Source: Aplectana chamaeleonis
Taxonomy: Eukaryota > Nematoda > Chromadorea > Rhabditida > Cosmocercidae
Direction of reading: 5' to 3'
Assembly (NCBI GenBank): GCA_029168955.1
Contig: JAPDOI010001768.1
Location: forward strand, 1-64,000
Length of the DNA stretch: 64,000 nt
The notes below the pieces were generated by a model. The model worked only from the letters and a program-made list of their open reading frames with translations, ran no database searches and had not been told where the DNA came from. This document shows, one piece after another, positions 33,425 through 44,351 of this stretch (its first letter is position 1; each line of letters opens with the position of its first letter). A program made the position numbers and the translations under genes.

Positions 33425-33875
33425 GCGGCATGCATGAACGATGCGAAGGAGGTCAGGGAGCAGCTCCGCGTCCTGCGTGCGAAGCGTCGAGCCAGAGTTG
33501 ACCTGAAAAACATGCCGTCCCCTCGATATAAGGGTGTAACCTCACCACGCATGGTGAACTCCCTGTTTTTATTTAAAATTTTAACCGTGCTTAACTTCGG
33601 TCTTTTTTGATTTCTTCTTTACAGTTAATTATTTTTTAAATAACTTTCCCGTTTGGCTCTAAAGTTTCACAGAAATAAAGCCGTTCTAGATAAGGACCAA
33701 ATCAAAAAAACAGCTGTTAGGCGTGGGGTTTGCTGGGTGCAGTGAGTTTGTGTCCCAACGTCAAGCCGGCGGCATGTTTTTCGGGTCACCTCAGGCTCGA
33801 CGCTTCGCACGGAGAACGCGGAGCGGCTCCCTGACCTTCTTCGCAGCGTTTATGCATGCCGCCCCTGAAGGATCT
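33425..33875. repeat. Inverted repeat pair with ~95-bp arms
   Basis: GCATGCATGAACGATGCGAAGGAGGTCAGGGAGC ... GCGAAGCGTCGAGCC ... AACATGCCG at 33427-33515 is mirrored at about 33765-33870. In one frame each arm encodes a basic helix-like peptide (RCVLRAKRRAR-type), perhaps from an old retroelement, but there is no domain evidence. Confidence 0.6.
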
Positions 33876-34035
33876 TCTGGAGGGTTGATCAAAGTCGTTT
33901 TCTAGAGTTGGCCTAGAAGTGCCGAGTGAGAACCCACAACTCCGCTTGTATATTTATTTGGATGATCACGTGTTTATATGCGGATCTAATGTTTCTGTGA
34001 AGTGAAAGCTGTGTATACATATTTTCTCAATACTA

Positions 34036-34656
34036 TCAAGCCGAACTTATGCTGCACTCGCCGCCTAAGACAGCTATCCTCCGTGAAAAATCGAGATTCT
34101 CATGGCATGTGCCTCGAGCGCGATGCTGACGCCTCCGCCTGCCCTTCGCTATCACGCTGCCTCTAACATCCGCTCCGCACCGGCACGCGTAGAATTCATG
34201 TGCATTTCGCGTTTTCACGGCTTTTGGTAATGCATTCGCCATCACTATGAGTACCTGAATAGTCTGAATGCACCAACCGCTCAGAAGCGTATGATTCCTT
34301 TTTTTGCGCTTTGCATGATGACTGAAATCAGTTGAGATTAGGCGGTGTAAAATTTGGGTGACCTTTAAGTATCGATATGGATTTTGTGGAGAGTGGGAGC
34401 GCTGAGAGAGATGAGATGGGGCGATACCGCTGAAGAGGATCTCTAACGTTAACATAACCAAATTTCGGGTCTCCATCTCTCTGCTGGCCTGGAGTGGGTC
34501 CAAATGCAATCTGTACAAACGAAAGCCGTTTCCCGTACGCATGATGTCTCCGAATCTCCAGAAATCGGTAATTCCTGAAAATTTCAGCCAACTCTTCTTG
34601 GCAAGACCTGCGAGCACAAGTTCTGCCCTCCTAAAGCAGACTGCCATCAAGGTCAT
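34036..34656 (-). CDS. Unidentified 206-codon open frame (doubtful)
   Basis: A single uninterrupted minus-strand frame, among the longest in the window outside mobile elements. It starts MTLMAVCFRRAELVLAGLAK and ends with a basic, Cys-containing tail (RGSVIAKGRRRRQHRARGTC). I recognise no domain, and a second minus frame (34328-34591) is open over the same bases, which argues against strong coding constraint. It has no visible splice partners. It may be a chance ORF or a piece of an old mobile element. Confidence 0.2.
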   Translation of the reverse strand: MTLMAVCFRRAELVLAGLAKKSWLKFSGITDFWRFGDIMRTGNGFRLYRLHLDPLQASREMETRNLVMLTLEILFSGIAPSHLSQRSHSPQNPYRYLKVTQILHRLISTDFSHHAKRKKRNHTLLSGWCIQTIQVLIVMANALPKAVKTRNAHEFYACRCGADVRGSVIAKGRRRRQHRARGTCHENLDFSRRIAVLGGECSISSA

Positions 34657-34989
34657 TTCTATGCATACTGCTGTAAATAATCATTTCGTAGCTATAGAAC
34701 ACTTTGTGTCGTCACTACTGTATCGTAAACCATATTTGATGGTATTTGGCGGAATGAATGTTTCACTACATCGAGTACAGAGAAAGAAATTCATCATGAT
34801 GAAAGGGTTATGCGCGCTATAACGCTATAAGCTTAATATCAACATGGATCCTAACGAGACTTTGCGCTCTCCATAGGAGGTTGGCGCAGACTCGGCGCAC
34901 CTATGTTATCTCAGATACTCGCGGCTTAGTAAGGCAGCACGAGGGGAAAACTAACGCATTTCCTCGTCGAGGTGTAAGCCCCTTTCGTT

Positions 34990-35345
34990 CCCCCAACTGC
35001 TGCCCAGGGCAGCACGTTGTGTCCTCTTGCTGCGCTGACTGCCCCAACTGCTGCTCGCATAGTTGCACCACCTGCTGCTACAGTCGCCCCATCTGCTCCA
35101 GTCGTCGCCCCAACTGCTGCTCTCCATTGTGATCCCAACTGCTGCTCCTAATTGTGGCCCCAACTGCTGCTCTTCTCTCCCCAACTGCTGCTCTTCATTG
35201 AAGCCCCAACTGCTGCTCTTCTCTCCCGAACTGCTGCTCTTTATCCTCGCCCCAACTGCTGCTCTTTTATTCTCGCCCCAACTGCTGCTCTTCTTTAACC
35301 GATTGCTTCTCTTTATCCTCGCCCCAATTACCGCTCTTTATTGTT
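34990..35345. repeat. CCCCAACTGCTGCTC minisatellite
   Basis: About 14 units of CCCCAACTGCTGCTC joined by variable spacers (TTCTCT, TTTATTCTCG, ATTGTGG), so the period is irregular (15-30 bp). Reading frames through it give Cys/Ser- or Leu-rich peptides that are artefacts of the repeat. CTGCTG triplet content suggests slippage-prone DNA. Confidence 0.85.
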
Positions 35346-35423
35346 ACCCTAGCTGGCTTGATTTCCACCAAAATGTCTGATAATCTAATATCGTAATGGG
35401 CGATAAAAGTTTCCTATAAACAC

Positions 35424-35647
35424 GTGTTAAACCAAGTGTGATCAAGATTCCCGCTGAGGAGAACAGAAATAGTAAACAAACTTTTATCCTAACAGATGGA
35501 ACATATAATAAACCCAAAATTATAACAACAGAGGTTCTTCTGAGCGTGATTAGATCAACGATACGGCAACATCAAAAGCCACCATTGCCCAGTGATGAGC
35601 TACGCAACGAAATAAAAAAACTCGTACCTACTGGATATGAATTCTAA
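35424..35647 (+). CDS. Coding-like terminal exon, unknown protein
   Basis: An open plus-strand frame ends at TAA 35645-35647, and its composition looks coding. It is rich in Lys, Glu and Thr, includes GTYNKPKIITTEVLLSVIRS and PPLPSDELRNEIKKLVPTGY, and has no low-complexity bias. It could be the last exon of a host gene or of a mobile element. No upstream exon was found because the CTGCTG minisatellite lies just before it. No domain recognised. Confidence 0.4.
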
Positions 35648-36764
35648 CAATGCAATAAATGCCTGATGAGAATATACTTACTAACAGAACAAACAATAAC
35701 AAGTCAACAAGATCAAATAACAACTTAATGACTACTGCGCACTTCAGACTTGTAGATGCACTTTGATGTCAAGGTTCACACAAGTTTTCATCTCGCTCCA
35801 TGTTTTCCATTAATCGCAGCGTTCGTACTTGAGTTGCTGAATATTCACTAACAAGAAAAGCTGAAATCCATACGTCTGAGTCAAAGCCCAAATTAAACGT
35901 TTCTGCTTCATAGGCAAACTTCCATGCGAATTTTTTCAAATGGGAACTGAATTTAGCCACAACACAGCGAAGTCTAACAGTGTGCATTGAGCGTCGCACA
36001 CTCTGCTTAGCACTAACTACCCTCCCACCACTTGGAGAATTTCTAAGGTTCCAGAAAGACGGCACGGGCGTCTAGCTGAGCTGATCCTAACCGCAGAGCT
36101 TCACCTTTTAAAAACACAAGGCGAATGGCAAACTACCCAAGTGTTATGGCTAAATCCCATCCCTATCAAAAAGATTTCTCATAGAAGTTTGCTAATAATG
36201 CAAAGGCGATGAACCTCAGCTTCGATTCAGATGTATGGATTTCACCTCTTCCCTCAATGATTTTTCAGGAAATATATTATAAACGAGGAGAGTATTGGAA
36301 AAGTGATTGAGGTGGAAGCTGCCGCGAACCTCAACATCATGGCAAGCATAGCAATATAAAACGCACGTCACCCAAAAGAGGACTGGTTCCGGCCGCTATC
36401 ACTCACAAATGACCTCCTCAGCATGCAGGTAGCGGGGTCCAAGGAGTACTACTAGACCGCCCTCCGTCTCTAAAAGCAAGACACCTGCAGTGGCTTCAAT
36501 CAAAGGCTCAAAAATACTCACTTACCGGCTTGGGTAGCAGCTGGCCGCCCACGAAATGGTACTGCCTAAAGTCGTTGCTGAAAAACAGTCATTATGTAGC
36601 ATTCCTTGACATTATTCAAGCTGAGCCGTCCACGAACAGGGCCCTTGCGATCGCATGCCGCAATCCCGTCATCCACGCAACTCGCATAGTTTTTCGATTA
36701 TCCAACTCCTTCCATCGACCACTATCCGTTCCAGCTAACTGCAACCAGAACCTAAAAGGTTCAA
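35648..36764. other. No gene supported
   Basis: Several open frames on both strands (for example 35769-36065 minus and 36530-36805 plus), none with a recognisable domain. The plus frame overlaps the start of the interrupted frame described next and may belong to the same source with a frameshift. Confidence 0.3.
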
Positions 36765-36880
36765 ATGAAATGCGAGCAGATAATGCCCGAAAATCTATCC
36801 TATAACACGATTCTTACCCAGTTGGATTTCGCTCTAAATCGTCCCGCTATAGAGTCAGTTCTGGCTGGCCTAGTCCCAAT

Positions 36881-38382
36881 CAGGGGTGTGCGGAAATTTC
36901 TGTTTTCTGATTTCTGTTTTCTGTTTTCTGGCCGTTTTGGCCTTTCTGTTTTCTGATTTCTGTTTTCTGAAAAATCTGCAAAAAACAGAAAACAATCAGA
37001 AAAAATGAACGAAATCCGGATCTGTGGAACAGCGCATCTTATTTAGTCCTTTACGAGGTACTATTTGTATTCAATGTACGATTGCTGTTAAGGGCAGGGT
37101 TCGCGATAAAAAAGTTAATTGTGGTATCTTTTTGAGAAGGTAGGCCTGGTCATCACAAAAGTGAAAATAAGAGGAAAGTCGGAGAAAAAACGCTCAAAAA
37201 CAAGCTATTGCTGGGTCTCAGCCCGCCCACGAATAACTAGATTTCTACAATTGCTTGTTTTGTCGTCTTTTATACTGCAGTTAAAGTAGCTGCTAGACAT
37301 CGAGAGACTACTAACTTTTTAGCGGCAAAATAGAAGGCGAAAAATATGCATTTATAAAAAACCTGTTAGTTGGGGGTGTGCGTACACCCACCATTTAGCC
37401 GTTCTGACTTGCTTTTGTGCGTTTTCCATGCAACTTGTCACTTATTTTTACTTTTGTGATGGCCAGGCCTGCTTTCTTATAAAGAAAATTCAACAATCGT
37501 TCTTACCGCCAACCCTGCTAACGCACTCGTAGGGTAATACTTTGGCACAATAGGGGGGCACATCCCAGGGCAGAGCACGAATTCAACTTCTCCTTGTCAG
37601 CAGCTGCTGCAGTTAGTTGTTCGCAGCAGCTGCTGCACACAGCGAGGGTCTAAACCCGATGTCTGTCCTAGGATGCAACCCTTATTGTGCTGACGTTCTA
37701 CCATACGGGTGAGTTCTCTGAGAGTTTTGGCCGAGCAATAGCCGATAAATTACCACAAAATGCCTGATTTTGGCGCAGTAGCCGAGAACAAGGTCGTGTT
37801 CAGAGAATAGCTGGTTGCCGCAAAATAGGCGTCAAATAATGGTCGTCGAGAAACAGCCGCGAAAGGATGCTCTCAAAGGGGAGCATAAGACGCATTGTTG
37901 AGTCAGATTTGGATGTCAACACCGCCGTCTGTTCAACTACCCACGTTTTCTCGGTTATTCCTCGATTATTTCGCGAACAACATGGTCGCAGCCACCTAGC
38001 AGCCAAGAAATAATCAAGAAATACTCGAGAATCTGCTCGACAGGATCAGTTGTTGAGCCTATTTCTCGGCCAAGACTATCAGCGTGTCTTTAATGACCTT
38101 ATATCCGTCATTGACGCGACATTGCTACTACCAATGCCTTACAGGTAATCTGTGCAGTTCCGTAGATATTATATTTTAAGTATGGCAAAGGTATTCAGAA
38201 TTACATCCTCTCTCCACTTGAAAAAAATTCTTAAAACGCAATGAGTATTTTTTCTGAAAATTTTCTGTTTTCTAATTTCTGTTTTCTGGCCGTTTTGGCC
38301 TTTCTGTTTTCTGATTTCTGTTTTCTGACAAACTCGATTTTCTGTTTTCTGAAATTTTTTAAAAAATTTCCGCACACCCCTG
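36881..38382. mobile_element. Non-autonomous hAT-like DNA transposon, copy 2
   Basis: Termini CAGGGGTGTGCGGAAATTT and AAATTTCCGCACACCCCTG are identical to copy 1. A perfect 8-bp duplication GTCCCAAT flanks it (36873-36880, 38383-38390). The interior is the reverse complement of copy 1 (for example the TGTTGAACC / GGTTCAACA and CAGCAGCTGCTG regions). It also carries the same nested CAGGGTTCGCG...CAACCCTG segment at about 37090-37519, so that insertion happened before this subfamily amplified. No transposase frame. Confidence 0.9.
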
Positions 38383-38463
38383 GTCCCAATCCGTCCAGAA
38401 GACAATCTGGAACAATCTCCAAGTCCGGTTTTCTTCAAACCTGGGCATCACGAGTATATTTTC

Positions 38464-40033
38464 ATCAACTTCTGTGCCACACCAGGTCTTTAACGGCAGA
38501 ATCGACTTTATTGGCCAGACGTTTCGGCAAGCTCGCCGTTATCAGAGGCCTGAAAAATCGTCGAAACAATCCATGTGCAAAACTACACGGCCAAACGCTG
38601 CCTCTGCTCTTGCAAGTATTGACTTCCACATAAACTTTAGGCGGCAACGGGTAAAACAACAAAACCAACCCGATTCGATTCCACCACGGCCAAGCCCCGC
38701 TGCAGTTAGTAGACGACCGGGAGCAAGTGAGGCACCTTTGAAATCGATACCATCACTAACCACGGTGACTACTTGCAGAAGTTGATATTTCACAATCCAC
38801 ACAGCGGAGAAACGGTAGAAACTAATTGGTTATCGTGATGCACTCGTTTCGATTGTTGCTTTGGATCCCCGAGAGCGTATGTAAAATGCCTCCAGGGCCT
38901 TTCTCCCAGCGATGCCCGTTTCTTGGCACGGTACTGTGCAAGTGATTTCGAAGTCGTTATTATTGTGTTGTTCAACTCTGTGTTTGCCGAGAGGCGTGAG
39001 GAGAGACGTGCGTCTTTTTCCAGCCAGGTGTTCCTTGAGGCGCACATACAATAATCTTCCCGTCTCTCCTATATATATTTCATTACAAGCCAAACACTGC
39101 AATTGATATACAACACCGCTCCGCGCACAGTCTTCATCCCTTCCGAATGGGCAAGTCAAGCAGTTGGCAGTGACACACGATCGGTCGTACAGCCTATTTC
39201 TGACGAGTTGAAGTTTGATATTGTCTCGCGGGATGCTCACAAGAGCAACATCATCACTCAATTCCGCGCGAGCTATACACTGTCGAAGTTCGCCACTGAT
39301 TTTGTCCGAAATAAACGGGAGTAGAAGCGGGATCTTGCCATCAAAGATGTTCCGAGAGCGAGTGCTCCGACTTTGCGTGCGACGCTCCTTCGCGTATCCG
39401 TTCATTGTGGCGATAGTACTCGCTAGGTCGTAGGATTCTTGACGCTCCATGGTACCACTGCAAACCTCGAGTGCTGTCTTGAACATATTTCGCACTACCG
39501 CACGCTTTACGGCTTCAGGATGCGCTGACATTGCGTGGAGTAGGATGTTCTTTGAACTGATTTTTCGGTACCATTTTATGCTATACGCACCGCTAGACAG
39601 CTTAACCTGCGTATTGAGAAAGGGTAGCCAGCCACTCCGAGGGGTTTCTCGCGTGAGTCTGATGTACTGTGATTGCTGGTTTAGAATGGTAAATAAATCG
39701 TCCATCTCTGTTTGGGTAGATGTTATGACACAACAATCGTCGATATAGCGACAGTACATAGTGGGCAGACGCTCCAGTACAGGCCTCTCTATTCTGCTCA
39801 TGAAGCAAACTGCTAAGGCCGGTGCGAGGCGCTGACCCATGGCTAGGCCCCTTACTTGTGAGTAGTAGCTTCCCGACCACTTGAAAACATTGCAGTTTAG
39901 GCACTCCTTGACAAGCTCCATAATCTGCATTTTGCTCAAACCGAAAGTCACAATCGTCCCGTCGTGTTCATCTAGCATTTCGGACAGCGCTTGAAGAGCT
40001 TCTTGATTGTTTACGTTTGTATACAGCGCTCAT
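38464..40033 (-). mobile_element. Penelope-like retroelement, 5'-truncated, reading frame intact
   Basis: A continuous minus-strand frame runs from about 40030 to the stop at 38830. In the part after MLDEHDG, reverse transcriptase motifs are visible: GLAMGQRLAP (residues 44-53) and the catalytic YIDD (78-81). The frame begins just at ALYTNV, the tail of RT motif A, so the catalytic Asp of that motif and everything before it are missing. The carboxy end is a GIY-YIG endonuclease (VYQL at ~290, YIGETGR at ~302-308, then RLKEH), the combination that defines Penelope-like elements. The ~370 bp after the stop also match the second copy. It is inactive because it is truncated. Confidence 0.88.
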
Positions 40034-40071
40034 GAATGTTCATGTTCGATCACGCATGTCATGTTCAGCAG

Positions 40072-41566
40072 AACGATTGTGACTTTCGGTTTGAGCAAAA
40101 TGCAGATTATGGATCTTGTCAAGGAGTGCCTAAACTGCAATGTTTTCAAGTGGTCGGGAAGCTACTACTCACAAGTAAGGGGCCTAGCTATGGGTCAGCG
40201 CCTCGCACCGGCCTTAGCAGTTTGCTTCATGAGCAGAATAGAGAGGCCTGTACTGGAGCGTCTGCCCACTATGTACTGTCGCTATATCGACGATTGTTGT
40301 GTCATAACATCTACCCAAACAGAGATGGACGATTTATTTACCATTCTAAACCAGCAATCACAGTACATCAGACTCACGCGAGAAACCCTCGAGTGGCTGG
40401 CTACCCTTTCTCAATACGCAGGTTAAGCTGTCTAGCGGTGCGTATAGCATAAAATGGTACCGAAAAACCAGTTCAAAGAACATCCTACTCCACGCAATGT
40501 CAGCGCATCCTGAAGCCGTAAAGCGTGCGGTAGTGCGAAATATGTTCAAGACAGCACTCGAGGTTTGCAGTGGTACCATGGAGCGACAAGAATCCTACGA
40601 CCTAGCGAGTACTATCGCCACAATGAACGGATACGCGAAGGAGCGTCGCACGCAAAGTCGGAGCACTCGCTCTCGGAACATCTTTGATGGCAAGATCCCG
40701 CTTCTACTCCCGTTTATTTCGGACAAAATCAGTGGCGAACTTCGACAGTGTATAGCTCGCGCGGATTTGAGTGATGATGTTGCTCTTGTGAGCATCCCGC
40801 GAGACAATATCAAACTTCAACTCGTCAGAAATAGGCTGTACGACCGATCGTGTGTCACTGCCAACTGCTTGACTTGCCCATTCGGAAGGGATGGAGACTG
40901 TGCGCGGAGCGGTGTTGTATATCAATTGCAGTGTTTGGCTTGTAATGAAATATATATAGGAGAGACGGGAAGATTATTGTATGTGCGCCTCAAGGAACAC
41001 CTGGCTGGAAAAAGACGCACGTCTCTCCTCACGCCTCTCGGCAAACACAGAGTTGAACAACACAATAATATCGACTTTGAAATCACTTGCACAGTACTGT
41101 GCCAAGAAACGGACATCGCTGTGAGAAAGGCCCTGGAGGCATTTTATATACGCTCTCGGGATCCAAAGCTTAACAATCGAAACGAGTGCATCACGATAAC
41201 CAATGAGTTTCTACCGTTTCTCCCGCTGTGTGGATTGTGAGATATCAACTTCTGCTAGTAGTCACCGTGGTTAGTGATGGTATCGATTTCAAAGGTGCCT
41301 CACTTGCTCCCGGTCGTCTACTAACTGCAGCGGGGCTTGGCCGTGGTGGAATCGAATCGGGTTGGTTTTGTTGTTTTACCCGTTGCCGCCTAAAGTTTAT
41401 GTGGAAGTCAATACTTGCAAGAGCAGAGGCAGCGTTTGGCCGTGTAGTTTTGCACATGGATTGTTTCGACGATTTTTCAGGCCTCTGATAACGGCGAGCT
41501 TGCCGAAACGTCTGGCCAATAAAGTCGATTCTGCCGTTAAAAACCTGGTGTGGCACAGAAGTTGAT
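40072..41566 (+). mobile_element. Penelope-like retroelement, second copy, head-to-head and frameshifted
   Basis: Almost identical in reverse to the 38464-40033 copy but cut 40-60 bp further in at the 5' end. The plus frame from about 40072 carries the same motif B and YIDD. A 2-base loss near 40387-40392 (in the codons after RLTRET) shifts the frame into a stop at 40424. The GIY-YIG part resumes in another frame (40497-41240). The pair is flanked by a 13-bp direct repeat GACAATCTGGAAC (38401-38413, 41567-41579). Left of the pair, about 50 extra bp separate that repeat from the element end. Confidence 0.88.
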
Positions 41567-41799
41567 GACAATCTGGAACGATTGGGTAATATTTTCAATA
41601 CCTCACTCATTCGTTTGACCAGGTTGAAGACACAAAAACCAACCAATCAAGGGCTCAAGAATGCGATCTGGCTAATTGCTAAGGTGAGGGCACTTCGCAT
41701 TTTTTCCGTTTACGCGGCACGCATAATCCTGTATTTTGGTCGGAGGTTCGCAAGCCGAAAACGATCCACAATTAGTAGTCAGTGGTTTTATTAGTAATA

Positions 41800-43190
41800 T
41801 TATCATTAAATTAATAATGAAGTGTCCTAGAGTGTATAATTATTATTATCGTTTATGTAATAGACATTACAATTGCAATAATAATTAGTACTGTTAAGTA
41901 CCTGGAATAGAATTTGAACAGTAACTGTAAATATAATCATGATTGAAGCTACAACAGCAGTAATTTTTATAATAACAGTTAATTATGTTTCAAAATTATG
42001 ATTACTAGGGTAATCATAATTGATAGTCGTATAATTATAATTATGTTTTTTGGCACTACATTTTTATGGCCATTATAATGCATTTATATAGTGATTATAC
42101 TATAGTTGTGTTACACTGCCATTTCAATTAACATCTAATTATTAAAGTTGTATACTAATTTGATATAGTGATTGAAACCATATAACTAATTTTCGGTGTT
42201 AACTATATTATTATGGACTAAATATACTATAATTATCACAATTTTGATTCAATTATATTATAAATGCTCGAAAAATGCTAAGGTTGGAAGACAGGAGAAG
42301 TAGGAGAAAATAAAAATAATTATTCCAATTAACATTGATACTCTCATGATAATTATGACTGTTGTGTTAAACTCAACTAGTAGTCGTATAATTATAACTA
42401 TGAATTTAATTACACTACCTGTTATAATAATTATTTCAATAAAAGTTATGATTATTAATATTACAACAGAAATCAACTAAGGTTTAATTATATCAGTTAT
42501 GAACCGTAAAGATATCTATATTGCTTATTGCGATTATAATATTATGAGAAAAAAATAATTACAAACGCAATTACAATTATATCATGTTTTTATGTCAACT
42601 ATGTTCTTAATAAAGTATAGTTTAAATAAAATTATACATTATTGTATTATAATTGTTATAATTTAATATTTTAATTATATTATAATTACGCATTGATCAC
42701 GAGACTGCAAGACAGGTGAAGTTGAAGACTATAACAAATTTGATTATTGTAATTATAAAGAATATTTTGACAATAATGATTCTTTACACACGGTGCTGAG
42801 TTGATCGCAAAACACTTGGCTCCGGGCGAGATTAAACCAGCATATTCCCTTTCCGGGGGAGTACGCTGGTTCAACCTCGCCCGGACCCAGGCGTTTTGTG
42901 ATCAACAACACCTTGTGTGAACATACCATAACGTGCACTGCTACGTTGAACAGTAGTTACGACAAAAAAAACATCCAAAATCGTGTAATAAAAAGGATTA
43001 TTATGGTACCACTAATAACTAGTTGTATGATTATGATTATGAATCCATTACACCCGCAGTTAGGATCATGATTAAAATGTAAATCAAAATTATTATTCCA
43101 ATGATTACAGTTCTTAGGGTTTCAATTACAATAATTATAAAGATGACAATGGTATTTATATTATTTTCCATAGTGATAATGACAGAAATG
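41800..43190. repeat. AT-rich degenerate ATTATA/AATTAT tract
   Basis: About 1.4 kb of very AT-rich sequence dominated by TAATTATAATTAT-like words, with no reading frame of interest. It separates the Penelope pair from the gene cluster and could act as a boundary or matrix-attachment region (inference). Confidence 0.75.
42797..42905. mobile_element. ~109-bp hairpin element in the AT-rich tract
   Basis: GTTGATCGCAAAACACTTGG at the left pairs with the right end GGCGTTTTGTGATCAAC. The arms continue as CTCCGGGCGAG / CTCGCCCGGA and AACCAGC / GCTGGTT, with a ~26-base loop. It is GC-rich in an AT-rich setting. A half copy lies at 27583-27650. The GGTTCAA in the right arm resembles a tRNA B box, but no tRNA fold is present. 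Confidence 0.75.
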
Positions 43191-43422
43191 GTATTTGAGA
43201 ACCTGAAAAAGCGAAAACACTGAAAAACATCAATGGATGAGTTCTAGCCTTCATGAAGTAGCAGCGTTCGTTTCGATTACCGGGAGCCTTACAAGAATTG
43301 AATCGACCTGAAACAGTAAAGCTTGGCCCAATAGAAGAGATAAGCAATAAATGTCAGCGTACATTTGTCAAGCCAACTGTCAGTTGGACAGCCATTTTGA
43401 GGAGCTCGTTCAGCGATCGAAC

Positions 43423-43987
43423 TTAGGAATCTGATGATTGTTGTACTCCCTTCAACTGTTCTTGGACTTCCTTCAGTTCTCGCATACTGAGCCGAATGTT
43501 TTTCATTTTCTCCGAAACCGCTTCCTACAATACAACTTATAATTCAAATCATGGAATTGAACTATGTAGAATCAACAACGAATAAACGCTTACATACTTG
43601 ATAGCTTATCCCATCACATGCCGACACCATCTTTCCTATATCGAACAGGGACACCTCTGACGAAAAATTCACAAAGTTGCCTGCGGCACCTACAAAAGAA
43701 TGAATTGAGCTATCGTAATTGGGGAGATTAAAGAATGCGCAAATTACCACCACGACAAAAACTAGGTTGGGATTGTACGCTTGAGAAGGCATCGCATTCA
43801 TTTCGCTTCTGTTGTCCTAAATCGCGTTCTTAGAGCGTTTAGAACTCCATGGAAAGACGTACCAAAAAGGTTATTCAATATTCTTACCACGAAACGATTT
43901 CAAGTGTTGTAATTTGCGAGCTTTCTTCGATGGGACATAGTTATCGCTGTCATCGAAAGAGCAACTAGAACTAGAGCAGGAGCCCAT
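43423..43987 (-). CDS. Small protein with lipid-anchor-like start and helical tail, four exons
   Basis: Exons on the minus strand: 43987-43888, 43816-43748, 43689-43598 and 43524-43423, giving 120 residues and ending in TAA. Junction phases are 1, 1 and 0, all agreeing, with GT/AG boundaries and 58-73-bp introns. The start MGSCSSSSCSFDDSDN places Gly at position 2 and Cys at 4, the pattern of N-myristoylated and palmitoylated proteins. A basic KKARK patch follows. The last exon is a charged helix (EKMKNIRLSMRELKEVQEQL) likely to form a coiled coil. I do not recognise the family; a membrane-anchored adaptor subunit is a guess. It is the third of three same-strand genes and starts 365 bp after the previous stop, compatible with a nematode operon. 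Confidence 0.7.
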
Positions 43988-44351
43988 CTACACTTCAGAA
44001 GAGCGCGCTACGACTAAAGTTCTAAAAACACTTTCCTATTGACGTTAAAAGTTCACAGCACACAGCAATAGTGCGGTAGCAACAACCACTTGGTCAAATT
44101 GGAATAGGTTACAGTGCAAATTTATGGTTCGAGGCAAAGTAATAAAAATTGAAACACAAATGTGCCTAAAGAGATAGTAAATGACAGAAAGTTAAGGTCA
44201 ACAAGGTTGAGAGGCTCATGTACAGAGCAAAGCAGGTATGTTATCTCAGACCTCGATGTGGAGCTAAGAACCCTATAACAGCGATGGAAATTCTTCCCAC
44301 TCCTCCGAAACCACTCTTGCCCCATAAGAAGACCGATGACCGCTGGTCCTG

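Larger units (their letters stand above)
36765..41700 (+). pseudogene. Reading frame split by a hAT-like element and a Penelope-like pair
   Basis: The frame opens at ATG 36765 and reads to 36880 (ends ...VLAGLVPI). Removing the hAT-like element with one copy of its GTCCCAAT duplication, and the Penelope pair with one copy of GACAATCTGGAAC, joins it directly to RPEDNLERLGNIF and on to NAIWLIAK near 41683, before a GTGAGG donor-like site. No stop is met. The pre-insertion sequence was therefore an open exon of at least 60 codons. I do not recognise the protein: it may be a host exon or an older element's gag-like gene. Confidence 0.5.

Noticed and set aside
35063..35380. 105-codon Leu/Cys-rich plus-strand ORF
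   Set aside because: It is entirely produced by the CCCCAACTGCTGCTC minisatellite.
42845..42890. GGTTCAA-containing arm resembling a tRNA-derived SINE
   Set aside because: The sequence is a simple 109-bp hairpin without an A box or cloverleaf.
44273..44348. Alternative last exon for the middle cluster gene (TSGHRSSYGARVVSEEW...)
   Set aside because: It needs an intron of about 20 bases from the preceding exon. The TGA at 44352 is a simpler end, although the frame is protein-like and deserves a transcript check.
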